Positions 26,414 through 36,780 are shown, counted from the first letter of the stretch. The stretch is 64,000 bases of DNA from Paenibacillus sp. OV219 (GCF_900110075.1 NZ_FOCJ01000005.1:62001-126000); one strand, 5' to 3'. Notes: generated by a model not told the origin, from the letters alone. Numbers and translations: made by a program.

Positions 26414-27895
26414 ATGAGAAAATTGATTCTTGCTTTATTTTCGTTATTATTCTTAGTTACATTAGCTCTTCCAGCTACATATGCGGCACCAGCGACGATC
26501 GGGTTGTTTCTTGACGGTAAAAAGCTAAAATCGACCGTTGCCCCCCGTTTGATTAATCAAACCACAATGGTACCGATTCGCGTCATCGCAGAAGGGTTAG
26601 GCGCTAACGTCATATGGAATAAGAAGAGCCAAATTACAACCTTATCGGGCGATAAGACGACAATCACCCTTCCGATTAACGGTGCCTATGCGATTCTGAA
26701 CGGAAAAACAATGCCTTTGAAGCAGCCTGCAATCGTCATAAATGGCGTTACTTTGCTTCCGATTCGGTTTGTCGCCGAAAATCTTGGCCTTATCGTGAAG
26801 TGGGATGCTTCAGCTTATGCAGTCAGTTTATGGAGAACGAATAGCGGCGTATCCGGCAGCGACCCAGCCGCCGATCCGAGCGTACCTATATTACCTCCGG
26901 ATCAATATCCTGCGCTGCAATCCATTCAATTGGAGAATAATTTATTAACGATCGCAACCGATGGCAGCTTCTCTCCTAGCGTTTCCACATTAACCAATCC
27001 GGATCGGCTGGTCGTCGATCTACCTGGTGTAACGTTTAAGGGGGCGATTAGTGAGCCAGCCGAGAATACCATGGGTAAAGTCTCTAACCTTTCTCAGAGT
27101 AACCCTTATATTTCGGGGATCCGTTACATGATGAAGGATTCGGAATCTTCGGCTATTCAAGTCGTAGCGGATTTAAAGCAGAAAGTGACCTTCCAAATTG
27201 AAAACACCGGAGCCCCGTCTAAGCTGGTCATTCGTATTAATTCGGCAACTGCAAATCCAGTCTCTAAGTCGGCGATCTATATTTACCAGTCGCATAATCG
27301 GGAATCGTGGATCCCCGAACTGCCAGGCGTAACGAACCCCGATCTCGCATTCAATGCGACAACAAATGTCTCCATGCTAGGGGCACGGTTGGCTGGCATT
27401 CTACAAGCGATGGGCGCAGAAGTTTATCATACTTCCTATGACTACGCATCTATTTACGGAAGCCAGTTCAGTTATGGGAAATCATACGTCTACTCGGGCA
27501 AAACGATTACCAATCAACTTGCTCTGCATCCGCAAATCAAGTATATGTTTGATCTTCATCGCGACACGAGTCCGAGAATCGAGACGACAGCCAACATTCG
27601 CGGTACAAACTATGCCAAGCTATATTTCGTGATCGGACTCGAGAATCCGAATTGGAAGCAGAACGCTGCCTTCGCCACTAAATTACAAGCTTTGGTCACG
27701 GCCAAATACCCAGGTCTGTCCAGAGGAATCTATTATAAAGATAAAAGCGTCGGCAACGGATGGTACAATCAAAACTACTCTCCTAACAGCGCATTAATCG
27801 AAGTCGGTGGAACGGCAAATACGCTTGCGGAATCGAATCGAACGATGGATATCCTGGCTCAAGCCATCAATCAAATCCGTTTGAGCGGGCAGTGA
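26414..27895 (+). CDS. SpoIIP-family cell-wall hydrolase with CuAO-N and AMIN domains
   Basis: About 493 residues; the second of two adjacent ATGs fits GAGGTG better. A signal peptide (to about residue 25) is followed by a copper-amine-oxidase-N-like module (about 28-135; TMVPIRVIAEGLGANVIW, LLPIRFVAENLGLIVKW), an AMIN domain (about 165-275) and a SpoIIP domain (about 285-493; IYIYQSHNRESW, MFDLHRDTSPR, ALIEVGGTANT). SpoIIP is the amidase/endopeptidase that thins septal peptidoglycan in engulfment. Classical SpoIIP has no such modules, so this is a wall-anchored paralogue, perhaps vegetative. Confidence 0.85.
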   Translation: MRKLILALFSLLFLVTLALPATYAAPATIGLFLDGKKLKSTVAPRLINQTTMVPIRVIAEGLGANVIWNKKSQITTLSGDKTTITLPINGAYAILNGKTMPLKQPAIVINGVTLLPIRFVAENLGLIVKWDASAYAVSLWRTNSGVSGSDPAADPSVPILPPDQYPALQSIQLENNLLTIATDGSFSPSVSTLTNPDRLVVDLPGVTFKGAISEPAENTMGKVSNLSQSNPYISGIRYMMKDSESSAIQVVADLKQKVTFQIENTGAPSKLVIRINSATANPVSKSAIYIYQSHNRESWIPELPGVTNPDLAFNATTNVSMLGARLAGILQAMGAEVYHTSYDYASIYGSQFSYGKSYVYSGKTITNQLALHPQIKYMFDLHRDTSPRIETTANIRGTNYAKLYFVIGLENPNWKQNAAFATKLQALVTAKYPGLSRGIYYKDKSVGNGWYNQNYSPNSALIEVGGTANTLAESNRTMDILAQAINQIRLSGQ

Positions 27896-27919
27896 GTTAA
27901 GACGAATAAATAAATAAAT

Positions 27920-27963
27920 AATGCCTTTAAACACTCGGAAATCCTTGTGTTTAAAGGCATTTT
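27920..27963. terminator. Bidirectional terminator
   Basis: AATGCCTTTAAACAC pairs with GTGTTTAAAGGCATT around a 12-base loop. It serves the convergent SpoIIP and CopC genes. Confidence 0.88.
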
Positions 27964-28002
27964 AATTTGGAGTATCCTCTCGTTCCAGGTGGCAGACAAG
28001 GG

Positions 28003-28701
28003 CTATTTCTGCTTGATCACTTTTCTAAAGAAGAGGAATACCACCACAAGCACAGCGACTGCAATAATTGCCGTCCATGTTTTATGTTGTGCTGCGCCCG
28101 TATCTGCAGCGTTTGCATACCCCTCAGGAAGAACGGTGTCTGTCGCTTGATCATCAGCAACGGACGTATCCGTAGCAGTATTAGTTGTATTAGAAGTGGT
28201 TTCAGCATCAGCTGTATTCGAATTGCTTTCTGATGTTGGTGTCTGCTCCGGCGAGTTGTTTAACGAAGTGCTTGTGTTACCTGCATTCGTTGCATCTGGC
28301 GCATTCTCAGACGTTGTAGTATCATCCGGGGCCGGTGTTGGTTCCTTAGGCAAGGCGACCGTGAATGAATACTCGCCTTTAATATTGTGGCCATCCTCAC
28401 CAATAATCCGCCAATTCACGGTATATGTACCATCCGCTAGTGGTGCATCAAACACACCTGTCATGTTATCTTTGCCCGTTTCAATCTTAACAGGGACTTC
28501 CTTCTTCGAAGCATCTGTAACGGTAAGAACAACAAGAGGTTGAATTTCTGTAGCAAAAGATAATTTGATTTCACCCAGTGCAGCTGTGACAGTGTCTCCA
28601 TTCGCCGGCGTTGATTTTTTTAAATCCGTATGGGCTGATACTGGCTGTGGAAGTAAAAGTACGGTAAAAAGAATGAAACATAGTGCAATAAATTTGTTCA
28701 T
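28003..28701 (-). CDS. CopC-domain copper-binding membrane protein
   Basis: 232 residues. The signal peptide is cleaved before the N-terminal His (SAHTDLKKSTPANGDTV), the typical CopC copper ligand; a second motif DGHNIKGEYSFTV ends the domain near residue 117. A 90-residue Thr/Ser/Asn-rich linker leads to a C-terminal transmembrane helix and a basic tail. It acts outside the membrane in copper handling. Usually it sits with a CopD permease (YcnJ); none is here. AAGGAG precedes the ATG. Confidence 0.9.
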   Translation of the reverse strand: MNKFIALCFILFTVLLLPQPVSAHTDLKKSTPANGDTVTAALGEIKLSFATEIQPLVVLTVTDASKKEVPVKIETGKDNMTGVFDAPLADGTYTVNWRIIGEDGHNIKGEYSFTVALPKEPTPAPDDTTTSENAPDATNAGNTSTSLNNSPEQTPTSESNSNTADAETTSNTTNTATDTSVADDQATDTVLPEGYANAADTGAAQHKTWTAIIAVAVLVVVFLFFRKVIKQK

Positions 28702-28733
28702 GTGTATATCTCCTTACGGGAGCGTTACTGTTC

Positions 28734-29666
28734 TTATAGATTTATTGTGCTAATGCGATTCGAGTATTCACCGAACACCCGCCGAAGCTGCTCGACTTCC
28801 AGCCGATTGGTCGCCGACAGCGTCTGTCCATTCAGATTCCGGCAGGAGACATCTGTTAGAATACCTTCCAGTAAGAGATGATACTTAGCATTCGCAGGAT
28901 AGAGCTGTCTCTCAATTAGAGAGCACACGCTTAACAAATCGGCCAGTCTAGCTGCTTCTTCGGGGCGATCCTTCCAATTCTCCACTAACCAAACGTACAG
29001 TTCGGGGTGAAAATTCGCCATGACGCCGCTAAAACCTGCCACGCCAAGTTTCAACGATTCTAGCAAAGTCGCTGCATTGGCATTGAAAATCTGCAGTCCG
29101 CTCCCGCCCGCCGCTTCCAGCTTTAGCCGAATGTCTTCGATGTCGCAGCTGGTATCCTTTAAGAAACGGAACCTTCCGCTGTCCGCGCACCACTCAATCA
29201 CCTTTGGGGACAATAAACGCTTATACGGATACGGGCACTCGTACAAGCCAAGCGTTAACTCCTCCGGTAGTTGCTGCAACAGCCGCTCCATCCGTTCTAT
29301 CCAAACCTCGTCGGATTCCTCTTGTGATGCGAGGCGGTTCGTAATCAATACCAGTGCATCGATTCCGGTTTGGGCAATCCTGTTTAATTCCTCGACCTGA
29401 TCCTCGAACGCTTCAGAAATATGACCGGAAGCAATGACAGGTACGCGCCCTGCGGCAGTACGTTTGACGAACGATGCCAAGGATACCCGCTCTTCCAGAC
29501 TCAGATAAAACATTTCGCTAGATTGACACACCGCGAATAACCCGTGCACGCCGCGTGCTATATACCATTCAATCAGTTTCTCGAGCCCTGCATAATCAAT
29601 CCGGTTATCACTTGTGTAAGGTGTGACCATCGTAGGCCACACTCCTCCGTTTATCCCAGCTCCCAA
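28734..29666 (-). CDS. DapA/NAL-family aldolase
   Basis: 310 residues from TTG 29666, with GGAGGTGAG upstream. The DHDPS-type barrel carries the Schiff-base Lys in FRFLKDTS and the catalytic Tyr in LGLYECPYPY. The family includes dihydrodipicolinate synthase, N-acetylneuraminate lyase and keto-deoxy-sugar aldolases. The genomic setting does not suggest lysine synthesis, so a sugar-acid aldolase is more likely. Confidence 0.88.
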   Translation of the reverse strand: MGAGINGGVWPTMVTPYTSDNRIDYAGLEKLIEWYIARGVHGLFAVCQSSEMFYLSLEERVSLASFVKRTAAGRVPVIASGHISEAFEDQVEELNRIAQTGIDALVLITNRLASQEESDEVWIERMERLLQQLPEELTLGLYECPYPYKRLLSPKVIEWCADSGRFRFLKDTSCDIEDIRLKLEAAGGSGLQIFNANAATLLESLKLGVAGFSGVMANFHPELYVWLVENWKDRPEEAARLADLLSVCSLIERQLYPANAKYHLLLEGILTDVSCRNLNGQTLSATNRLEVEQLRRVFGEYSNRISTINL

Positions 29667-29758
29667 CTAGCTCACCTCCGCAAATTTTCTATGATTGAAG
29701 TATTCGTGAAGAGATTAAATTATCCTGTAAATCCATTTACATAATATGTGCTTTTCCG

Positions 29759-30487
29759 TCAACGAGCGATGAATACGAATTCCAATCCAGGACGATCCGG
29801 TGCATCTCGAATATCATCGACTTTTAAGTCCGCAGCAGCTAATGAGTCAATAATCTCGGACTGACTACGGAACCTTAGCGTCGAGTCCGATGTCAGTACC
29901 GATCCGTCTCTGTGAAAAACGAATGTGCTCCGAAACGTTACAAGCGGAAGCTGCACATCAATAAGATCGGTCCACGACTCTACATTTCCAATACCAGGAG
30001 CTTCAACCATCTGATAAGTCTGCTCACGATACCAGTTCTTCCATGCTTCCTTTGCAGGATCCCGGACCTCGAAGACAAGCCGCCCACTTGGGCGTATAGC
30101 CCCACGGCAAGCGCGAAGTGTTGATATCCACTCTTCGTCCGTTACAAAGACTTGAGCGACGTTCCCTGTCATTGTGATTAGATCCGCTTGGATTTGTAAT
30201 CCAGAAAGCATTTCGGTTGTTCCATGAATCCACTTTACGCGATCCGAATAAGGCTTTCGTCTTGCCACATTAAGTGAAGCAAGCGCTGGATCGATTCCGA
30301 CGACATCCTTACCAAGCGCTGCAAGTCGTGACGCAAGGTTGCCGGTTCCACAGCCAATGTCTATTACTGACTGAGCTCCGAATTCTTCTGCAAGTGCAAT
30401 ATAAGGATCCAGATCCGGACGTTCTAGCGAATCAAACCAATCATAAACATCGGCAAGCCGCGGCTCTTCAAATATCTTATCAACCAT
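29759..30487 (-). CDS. Class I SAM-dependent methyltransferase
   Basis: 242 residues. Motif I SVIDIGCGTGNLASRLAALG, motif II VVGIDPA, and LITMTGNVAQVF form the SAM pocket; the C-terminus is RPGLEFVFIAR. TTGGAGGTAC lies upstream. Small-molecule methyltransferase of unknown substrate; unlinked to its neighbours. Confidence 0.88.
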   Translation of the reverse strand: MVDKIFEEPRLADVYDWFDSLERPDLDPYIALAEEFGAQSVIDIGCGTGNLASRLAALGKDVVGIDPALASLNVARRKPYSDRVKWIHGTTEMLSGLQIQADLITMTGNVAQVFVTDEEWISTLRACRGAIRPSGRLVFEVRDPAKEAWKNWYREQTYQMVEAPGIGNVESWTDLIDVQLPLVTFRSTFVFHRDGSVLTSDSTLRFRSQSEIIDSLAAADLKVDDIRDAPDRPGLEFVFIAR

Positions 30488-30717
30488 CTATGTACCTCCA
30501 AGTTTCACTTATGTCCGTATGCTGTTTTAACGGCTGACCTGAATTTCACTTCTTTGTTCACCAAAGTTCGGAATGTTCACACCCTGTATAACAGCAAAGT
30601 ATAGGCAGACGATCTTCGTTCATTGTCAGCGCTTTCATCTAATAATATAATGAAAACTACAGAAACGGAATCCTTCACTGTGAACTATTGTGTGTATGAC
30701 CGAATTGGAGGGATGAT

Positions 30718-32967
30718 ATGCAGGTTTCAAGACTTCGACGCAATGGTCAGATTTATATCAAGCTTCTGGTTGGCATCACGATCTGCATCGTATTCACCCT
30801 TCTCCTCTCCTCTTCTATTTACTACATGAACTACTCTGATATTCTCCAGAAGCAAGCATACAAGACCGATCTTGGCAACCTCGGGCAGACAAGCCGAGAA
30901 GTCGTCGGACTCACGCAAAGCGCGCAAGCTGTTTCTTTCCAGATCTATCGCAATAGCACGATTACGAAGCTGCTCTTCTATAACAAACCCAATGTATACG
31001 ACGTTCAAGCCGCTATGGGAGATCTAGCCAACTATTTGAACTCCATGCCGTTCATCGAATCGATCTACGTCTATAATCCGGCCGCTTCATCCTTCTACAT
31101 CGCAGCAGAGAAAGGACAGAACGGCATCTTCACAGTGAATGAGTTGGAAGATACGGATATACTGAACGTGCTTAACCATTTCGGGGACTATAAACCGTTC
31201 TCTCCGATTCCGCGCCGGTATAAGCTGACGGCAGATGACCCGGAGCCTACCGCCATCTATACATATCTTTGCTATGATGCGATCGGCTTCGATTCCAAGA
31301 TCAATTCCGCCGTCATGATCAATATTTCTTCCTCTTGGATTAACCGGGATATTGGTTTGACCGACGGCGAAGGCGGTCGAACTTATATCCTTAACGATCG
31401 AGGCGGCATCTTGTCCGGTAATGACCTCTCCCCCCAGAATTGGTCTTCCGATGAAGCGGAATTGCTCCATTCTCGTGTACAAGGACGGAAGGCAGATTAC
31501 ATCATCGCAAATTTTCAAGGCAAGAAGTCATTAATCAGCTTCACTTCTCCCGACTCACTTTCCTGGCAATACGTTCGGATTACTCCATATGATCTCATCA
31601 CGAAGAAAATCGCTAATGTACGCCGTATGACAATTGAGATTGCCGCGGGAATCCTACTGGCTGGACTGCTGCTAGCTTGGGTGCTTTCGCGCATTTTGTA
31701 CGTTCCCATCCAACAAATCGTTACACGCGTCCATTCACTCGAAACAGAGAAACGAGATAGCAGCTTCGCCATCAGACAAAATGCGCTGCGCAAGCTGCTG
31801 CAGATGCATTCATTTCACCCAAAATTGCAGCTGGAGAAGTTAGCGGCACTCGGAATCACATTCGACTTTACGCAGAATTATAGACTCGTGTATCTAAGGT
31901 TCGACCGATTCGAGGAGTTGAAAAAGCAGCATAGCAATGACCTGACTGTGCTCCGATTCGCGATTATGAACATTGCATCGGAGATCGGCTCCAAGAGCTA
32001 TTGCGTAGAAACGATCGGCTATGACGAGGATGGTATCCTTCTGCTAGCCAATGTCCTGCCGGAAGGCGAAGAACCCTCCGTCCTATCGGTGCTCGAGCAA
32101 ATCCGAAATGCTTGTCTCGAATACGTGAAGATAGGCGTGACGATTGCTTACAGCCCAGTTGACTGCGGTGTACAGCATTTGCATCCTATGTTCAAGCTCA
32201 CAAAGGAAGCAACCTCTTATCGTTTCTTTCGTGGTCAAGGCTCTATAATCGACGCTGCCGAAATTGAAAGCTACAAGACCAATGAGTATGCCTTCCCCGC
32301 TAACAAAGAGAAGCGGCTTGTCGAGAACCTCATGTCAGGCAAGACCGAAGAAGCGAAAACGCTGATCGGCGAGATTCTCAAGGAAACATCAGACTATCCG
32401 CTCCATGTTGTCCGTTCAGCTGTCTCCCGCCTGACGATGACGATGAACAACCTGCTTTGCGAGATAAAGAAGAACGCTTCGATAAAATTGGATTGGCATG
32501 CCAATGCGGACATCGGGTTGCCTTACGTCGATACTTTTGAGACTCTGGAAGAGCTGACTGCTTGCTACTTTGCTTTCTTCGACCAAATCAAGATCAAGCT
32601 TAGCGACAAACGAAGCGGAAAGCAGGAGAATATAAGCCGAAGAGTCAATGCCCTCATTGAAGAGCGGTACGCTGATCCGAACCTTAGCTTAAACGGAATT
32701 GCAGATGAACTGGAGTTGTCCTCCTTCCATGTAAGCAGAGTTTACAGGCAGCAGACGTTTGCAGCCATCGTAGATGTGATTAACAAGACGCGTATGGATA
32801 AAGCTCAAGAGCTGCTCCGCCAGACCGAGCTATCGATAGTGGAAATCGCCGAACGAACCGGCTACACGAATAGTTCTTACTTCCACCGAATGTTTAAGAA
32901 AACCTTTGGCGTAACTCCTGCCGAATTCCGCAAGTCCGATTCCGTCCGATCGGAAAATAAGCTGTAA
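30718..32967 (+). CDS. Membrane-anchored AraC-family regulator (two TM plus extracytoplasmic sensor)
   Basis: 749 residues. TM1 (about 14-36) and TM2 (about 303-326) bracket an extracytoplasmic Cache-like sensor. A cytoplasmic linker follows, then an AraC DNA-binding domain (about 640-742; LNGIADELELSSFHVSRVYR and AERTGYTNSSYFHRMFKKTF). GGAGGG precedes the ATG. This type replaces a two-component pair beside sugar ABC operons in Paenibacillus. It is convergent with the ABC operon ending at 33019, its probable target. Confidence 0.92.
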   Translation: MQVSRLRRNGQIYIKLLVGITICIVFTLLLSSSIYYMNYSDILQKQAYKTDLGNLGQTSREVVGLTQSAQAVSFQIYRNSTITKLLFYNKPNVYDVQAAMGDLANYLNSMPFIESIYVYNPAASSFYIAAEKGQNGIFTVNELEDTDILNVLNHFGDYKPFSPIPRRYKLTADDPEPTAIYTYLCYDAIGFDSKINSAVMINISSSWINRDIGLTDGEGGRTYILNDRGGILSGNDLSPQNWSSDEAELLHSRVQGRKADYIIANFQGKKSLISFTSPDSLSWQYVRITPYDLITKKIANVRRMTIEIAAGILLAGLLLAWVLSRILYVPIQQIVTRVHSLETEKRDSSFAIRQNALRKLLQMHSFHPKLQLEKLAALGITFDFTQNYRLVYLRFDRFEELKKQHSNDLTVLRFAIMNIASEIGSKSYCVETIGYDEDGILLLANVLPEGEEPSVLSVLEQIRNACLEYVKIGVTIAYSPVDCGVQHLHPMFKLTKEATSYRFFRGQGSIIDAAEIESYKTNEYAFPANKEKRLVENLMSGKTEEAKTLIGEILKETSDYPLHVVRSAVSRLTMTMNNLLCEIKKNASIKLDWHANADIGLPYVDTFETLEELTACYFAFFDQIKIKLSDKRSGKQENISRRVNALIEERYADPNLSLNGIADELELSSFHVSRVYRQQTFAAIVDVINKTRMDKAQELLRQTELSIVEIAERTGYTNSSYFHRMFKKTFGVTPAEFRKSDSVRSENKL

Positions 32968-32970
32968 AGA

Positions 32971-33014
32971 GAGCCGCCTATACCGCGATGAATCAGCGGC
33001 GAGGCGGCTCGTTT
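32971..33014. terminator. Hairpin between convergent AraC and ABC operon
   Basis: GAGCCGCCT pairs with AGGCGGCTC, with an inner CCGC/GCGG arm, then GTTTGTTGTT. Confidence 0.8.
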
Positions 33015-33018
33015 GTTG

Positions 33019-34632
33019 TTATTGGATTCCTTTGTCAGTCAAGTACTGCTTCCACTGCTTCGTATATTCGGTCTGAACTTTCTCAAGGCCCGCTTGCTTC
33101 GCCTTTTCCATGAACGTTTTGAGGCCGCCCTCGATGTCACTGACTTGTCCTGCAATGAGTGGGTATAGATATTGCTTCTCGACCTGATCGAGCGCCGCGC
33201 GTTCTGCTTGATAAGTAGAATAATCTTCGGCAAAACCGGTAAAGATGTCAGGCTTCTGGACCTTGTCTAGCTGCTCAAAGATTGCTTTCACGCCGTCGTA
33301 GCTGTGATCGAACAACATGAATTCCGGATTTCGCCATGCCCAGCCGTTCATCGCCTCACGAGGGAACCCGTTCGAGTTAACGTCGCCTACCATTTGGTAG
33401 TACCCGTTGTCTACTGAATAGTTTGTGCCTTCGATTCCGTATTCTGTCAATTGATTATAGCGTTTGTCGAGCACCATCTTCTCGTAGAAAGCAAGAGCGC
33501 GTTCTGGATTCTTGCTGCTCTTCGGAATTGCGAAACCGTTGTGGATCGGATGATTCGGAATAGCTAAGCCGCGTGCAAGCGGGAACGGATAGTAGCCGAG
33601 GCTCCAATCCGGATGCGTCGACTGCATGTTCTGGTTGGTTGCGTTGTAGCGGGTTGGGTTATCTCCGAGCATGGCAGCGGCTTTACCGGTTGTCAGCTTC
33701 TCTTGGTCCGTCGTTTTCTCATTCAATTCGTTCTTCGAAATGTAGCCGTTATCTGCCCAGCGCTTATAGGTTTTGAGGTCAGCAAGCTGCTCGTCAGACC
33801 CCCAGTAGGAATAGACGTCCCCTGGCTTATCGTACGTGATCCCAATCCCGTATGGCAACGGCCCCCCGACTGGGTTGTGAGCGATCTCGCGGTAAGTGTC
33901 CGAGAGCGCGCCTCTAACGTCCGCACCGACCGCGAGCGGCTGCATCGTAGGTTCGTTCTTCTTGATTCCGTCTAGGTAAGCTTCAAATGTAGTCAGATCG
34001 ACTGGCTTAGGGAGATTGTATTTCTCACGCAGATCCTCCCTCCAGACGAATCCGTTCGTCACGTATTCCTTATAAGTAGCTGGTACTGTATAGATTTTTT
34101 GGTCGATTTTGACGGCATCCCACATCTCTTGTGGAACGAACTGCTGCAGCGTAGGAGCGGCTTTCGGCAATAAGTCATCCAGCGGCAAGAACGCACCGCC
34201 TTTGGCGTAGGATTGGTATTGGGTCCAATCTGCGGTGAAGATCAAGTCAACCGGTTGGCCGGTAGAAAGCAGCAGCTTATACTTCTGATCCCAGTCCGTC
34301 CACGTGGTGTAGTTGAAAGTTACGTCTACATTCAGGTCTTTCTCCGCCATTTTGTTGATTTCGGCTTGAATTTTGGCAAGATCCTTCGGAGCGTCACCGA
34401 GCATATAGAATTGCAGATCGACCTGCTTGGAGATATCCAGTCCATTCGGCTTTGCTTCAGCCGGAGTGTTGGATGTAGACTCATTCGTTGACGTATTCGT
34501 ATTCGTACTCGTATTCGATGTCGTATTCGAAGTATTCGAATTGTTGTTATTGCTGGAGCATGCCGCTAGAAAAGAACTTACTAACGCAATGGAGAGTAAC
34601 GCGCTTGACCACTTCTTCGTCATACTAAGCAT
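33019..34632 (-). CDS. Sugar ABC transporter substrate-binding lipoprotein
   Basis: 537 residues. The signal ends in lipobox FLAAC (Cys25), then an Asn/Thr/Ser-rich tether of about 35 residues. The body is a family 1 extracellular solute-binding protein of the large Paenibacillus LplA type. AGGGAGG lies before the ATG. Last gene of the operon after both permeases; no ATPase gene is present, as usual for systems sharing a common MsmX-like ATPase. Probably binds an oligosaccharide. Confidence 0.93.
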   Translation of the reverse strand: MLSMTKKWSSALLSIALVSSFLAACSSNNNNSNTSNTTSNTSTNTNTSTNESTSNTPAEAKPNGLDISKQVDLQFYMLGDAPKDLAKIQAEINKMAEKDLNVDVTFNYTTWTDWDQKYKLLLSTGQPVDLIFTADWTQYQSYAKGGAFLPLDDLLPKAAPTLQQFVPQEMWDAVKIDQKIYTVPATYKEYVTNGFVWREDLREKYNLPKPVDLTTFEAYLDGIKKNEPTMQPLAVGADVRGALSDTYREIAHNPVGGPLPYGIGITYDKPGDVYSYWGSDEQLADLKTYKRWADNGYISKNELNEKTTDQEKLTTGKAAAMLGDNPTRYNATNQNMQSTHPDWSLGYYPFPLARGLAIPNHPIHNGFAIPKSSKNPERALAFYEKMVLDKRYNQLTEYGIEGTNYSVDNGYYQMVGDVNSNGFPREAMNGWAWRNPEFMLFDHSYDGVKAIFEQLDKVQKPDIFTGFAEDYSTYQAERAALDQVEKQYLYPLIAGQVSDIEGGLKTFMEKAKQAGLEKVQTEYTKQWKQYLTDKGIQ

Positions 34633-34731
34633 ATGAAACCTCCCTTTGTTGATTGCGATGTAATGACCGAACGATTTCTTGTTCTTCTATGTTAGCCGAT
34701 CCAGGGGCCCCTGGATAGGTTCTAACCACAG

Positions 34732-35625
34732 TTAGCCTTTAACGGCGCCGATCGTAAGACTTTTGACGAAATACCGCTGTACAAGGGGGTACAGGAATAG
34801 GATCGGTCCCATGACGATGACTGCCATCGCCATCTTTGTCGATTCGGTTGGGATATCCCCAGCGACGTTGACACCTGAGCCTGCTCCCAGCCGACTGATT
34901 GAGTCCGCAGCGTTTATCAGGTTGTAGAGGTAGAACTGGAGCTGGAAGAGATGGGTGTTGTTAATGAACAAGGACGTGAGGAACCAATCGTTCCAATACT
35001 GAAGCGCTAAGAAAAAGCCAACCGTAGCGATTCCGGGAAGCGATAACTGCAGAACGATCCGGTAATAGATGAGGAAGTCGTTCGCCCCATCAATCTTCGC
35101 CGACTCAATGATCTCATCCGGTATGGAGGCACGGATAAAGTTCTTCATCAGAATAATGAGAAAAGGCGTCATAAGCCCGGGATAGATAAGAGCGGTATAG
35201 GTATCCGTTAGCTTCAAGTATTTCGTCATCAGCATGTACCAGGGCACCAGTCCCCCGCCAAACATCGTAGTGAAGTAGATGAAGAAGGAGAAGAAATTGC
35301 GATACTTGAAATCTCTTCGCTGAAGTACGTAGCCTGCCATCGTCATCAGGAACAATCCAATGCAAGTTCCAACAACAGTCGTAAGGACCGTCACTCCATA
35401 CGCTCGCAGCACTTGGTCGGGGAAACGGAATACCGTTGTGTAGCCTTGTAAGGACCATACCTTGGGAAGGAGATGGAACCCATCGCGAATGATCGATTCG
35501 TTGTTCGTAAGCGATGCTGATAGAATAAGCAGGAACGGGATGAAGCAGATGATCGCTCCGAGCAAGATAAAGAGCAGCGCTAGAAGCCGGAATAGTTTCG
35601 TCGAATTTTCTTCTTTGATCGTCAT
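34732..35625 (-). CDS. Carbohydrate ABC permease, LplC/YtcP type
   Basis: 297 residues. Six hydrophobic segments and the EAA loop IDGANDFLIYYRIVLQLSLP are visible. ATG 35625 fits AAGGAGGG; a GTG at 35631 lies inside the spacer. The gene begins 11 bases after the upstream permease. Partner of the permease at 35637-36560. Confidence 0.94.
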   Translation of the reverse strand: MTIKEENSTKLFRLLALLFILLGAIICFIPFLLILSASLTNNESIIRDGFHLLPKVWSLQGYTTVFRFPDQVLRAYGVTVLTTVVGTCIGLFLMTMAGYVLQRRDFKYRNFFSFFIYFTTMFGGGLVPWYMLMTKYLKLTDTYTALIYPGLMTPFLIILMKNFIRASIPDEIIESAKIDGANDFLIYYRIVLQLSLPGIATVGFFLALQYWNDWFLTSLFINNTHLFQLQFYLYNLINAADSISRLGAGSGVNVAGDIPTESTKMAMAVIVMGPILFLYPLVQRYFVKSLTIGAVKG

Positions 35626-35636
35626 GTGCACCCTCC

Positions 35637-36560
35637 TTAGAACAAGGCGTAGTCGGAATTGATTTTGCGGATAATGGTATTGACAGTCATGATTAAGGTG
35701 AAGCCGATCAACGATTGGTAAACCCCTGCTGCGGTCGCCATTCCGACATCGAAGGTAACTTTTAACGAGCGGTACACGTAAGTATCAAGAATGTCCGTCG
35801 TGTTGAACAGGAGGCCGTTGTTGCCGACCATCTGATAGAACAACTCGAATTGTCCTTTCATGATGCTTCCAAGCGCAAACAAGAGCAGTACCACGAACGT
35901 CGTTTTCAGCATTGGGATCGTGATATACCAGATTCTATGGTAAATATTTGCCCCGTCGATTTTCGCAGCCTCGTAATATTCATCACTAATCCCGGTAATC
36001 GCAGCCAAGTAAATGACCATACTGTACCCGATGTTCTTCCATAGATAGAAAATGATGATTAGTACAATCCACCAGCCTGGCTTGCTATAGATGTCTACAG
36101 GCTGCACGCCGAACCCTTTCAGCAAGGTGTTCAGAAACCCATGTTCGAAGTTGAACATGTTATAGACGATAACGCTTAGAACGACAAATGAGATGAAATA
36201 CGGTAGGAAAAGTACGGACTGCGTAATTTTTTTGAACCATTTGCCTTGAAGTTCACTCAGCATGATGGCTAGTATGATCGCAAATAGATTGCCGAAGACG
36301 ATAAATGCGAGATTATAACCGAACGTATTGAACGTGAGTTGGAGCAGCTTCCCGGATTTCCATAGAAACTTGAAGTTCTCTAGTCCGACGAAAGGCGAGT
36401 TAAACAGGCTGGTATTAAAGTCGAATCGCGTGAATGCATAGTAAATGCCAACCATGGGCGAATACGAATTAAGCAAGAAGAAAATGATGGTAGGCATTAA
36501 CATGAGGAACAACAACCAATTGGTCATCAATTCGCGGATGAATGATTTGCTCGTCGGCAT
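35637..36560 (-). CDS. Sugar ABC permease, LplB type
   Basis: 307 residues from ATG 36560, with GGGAGGG upstream; a start at 36587 would sit before that site. Six membrane segments, with EAA loop AAKIDGANIYHRIWYITIPM. First gene of the permease-permease-binding protein operon. Confidence 0.94.
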   Translation of the reverse strand: MPTSKSFIRELMTNWLLFLMLMPTIIFFLLNSYSPMVGIYYAFTRFDFNTSLFNSPFVGLENFKFLWKSGKLLQLTFNTFGYNLAFIVFGNLFAIILAIMLSELQGKWFKKITQSVLFLPYFISFVVLSVIVYNMFNFEHGFLNTLLKGFGVQPVDIYSKPGWWIVLIIIFYLWKNIGYSMVIYLAAITGISDEYYEAAKIDGANIYHRIWYITIPMLKTTFVVLLLFALGSIMKGQFELFYQMVGNNGLLFNTTDILDTYVYRSLKVTFDVGMATAAGVYQSLIGFTLIMTVNTIIRKINSDYALF

Positions 36561-36780
36561 ACGGCGTATTCCCTCCCAATAATCCACGTTTATGAAGACG
36601 CTTCACGTCTTAGTGGCTTGAGACTAGATTACACTTATCGACTCGTTCCGGAGTAGAGTACCTTTGCGGCAATGGTGAACTATCGCTTCTTTTCGAGTGT
36701 GAACGTTATTGCGATTTGTGAATTTTACAGTAATTGAACCAACATCCTGTTCCTTTGAAGCTGTACGTTCACTCCAAACA

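Noticed and set aside
28196-28543. 115-codon plus-strand frame
   Set aside because: Antisense to the Thr/Ser-rich linker of the CopC-domain gene; a composition artefact.
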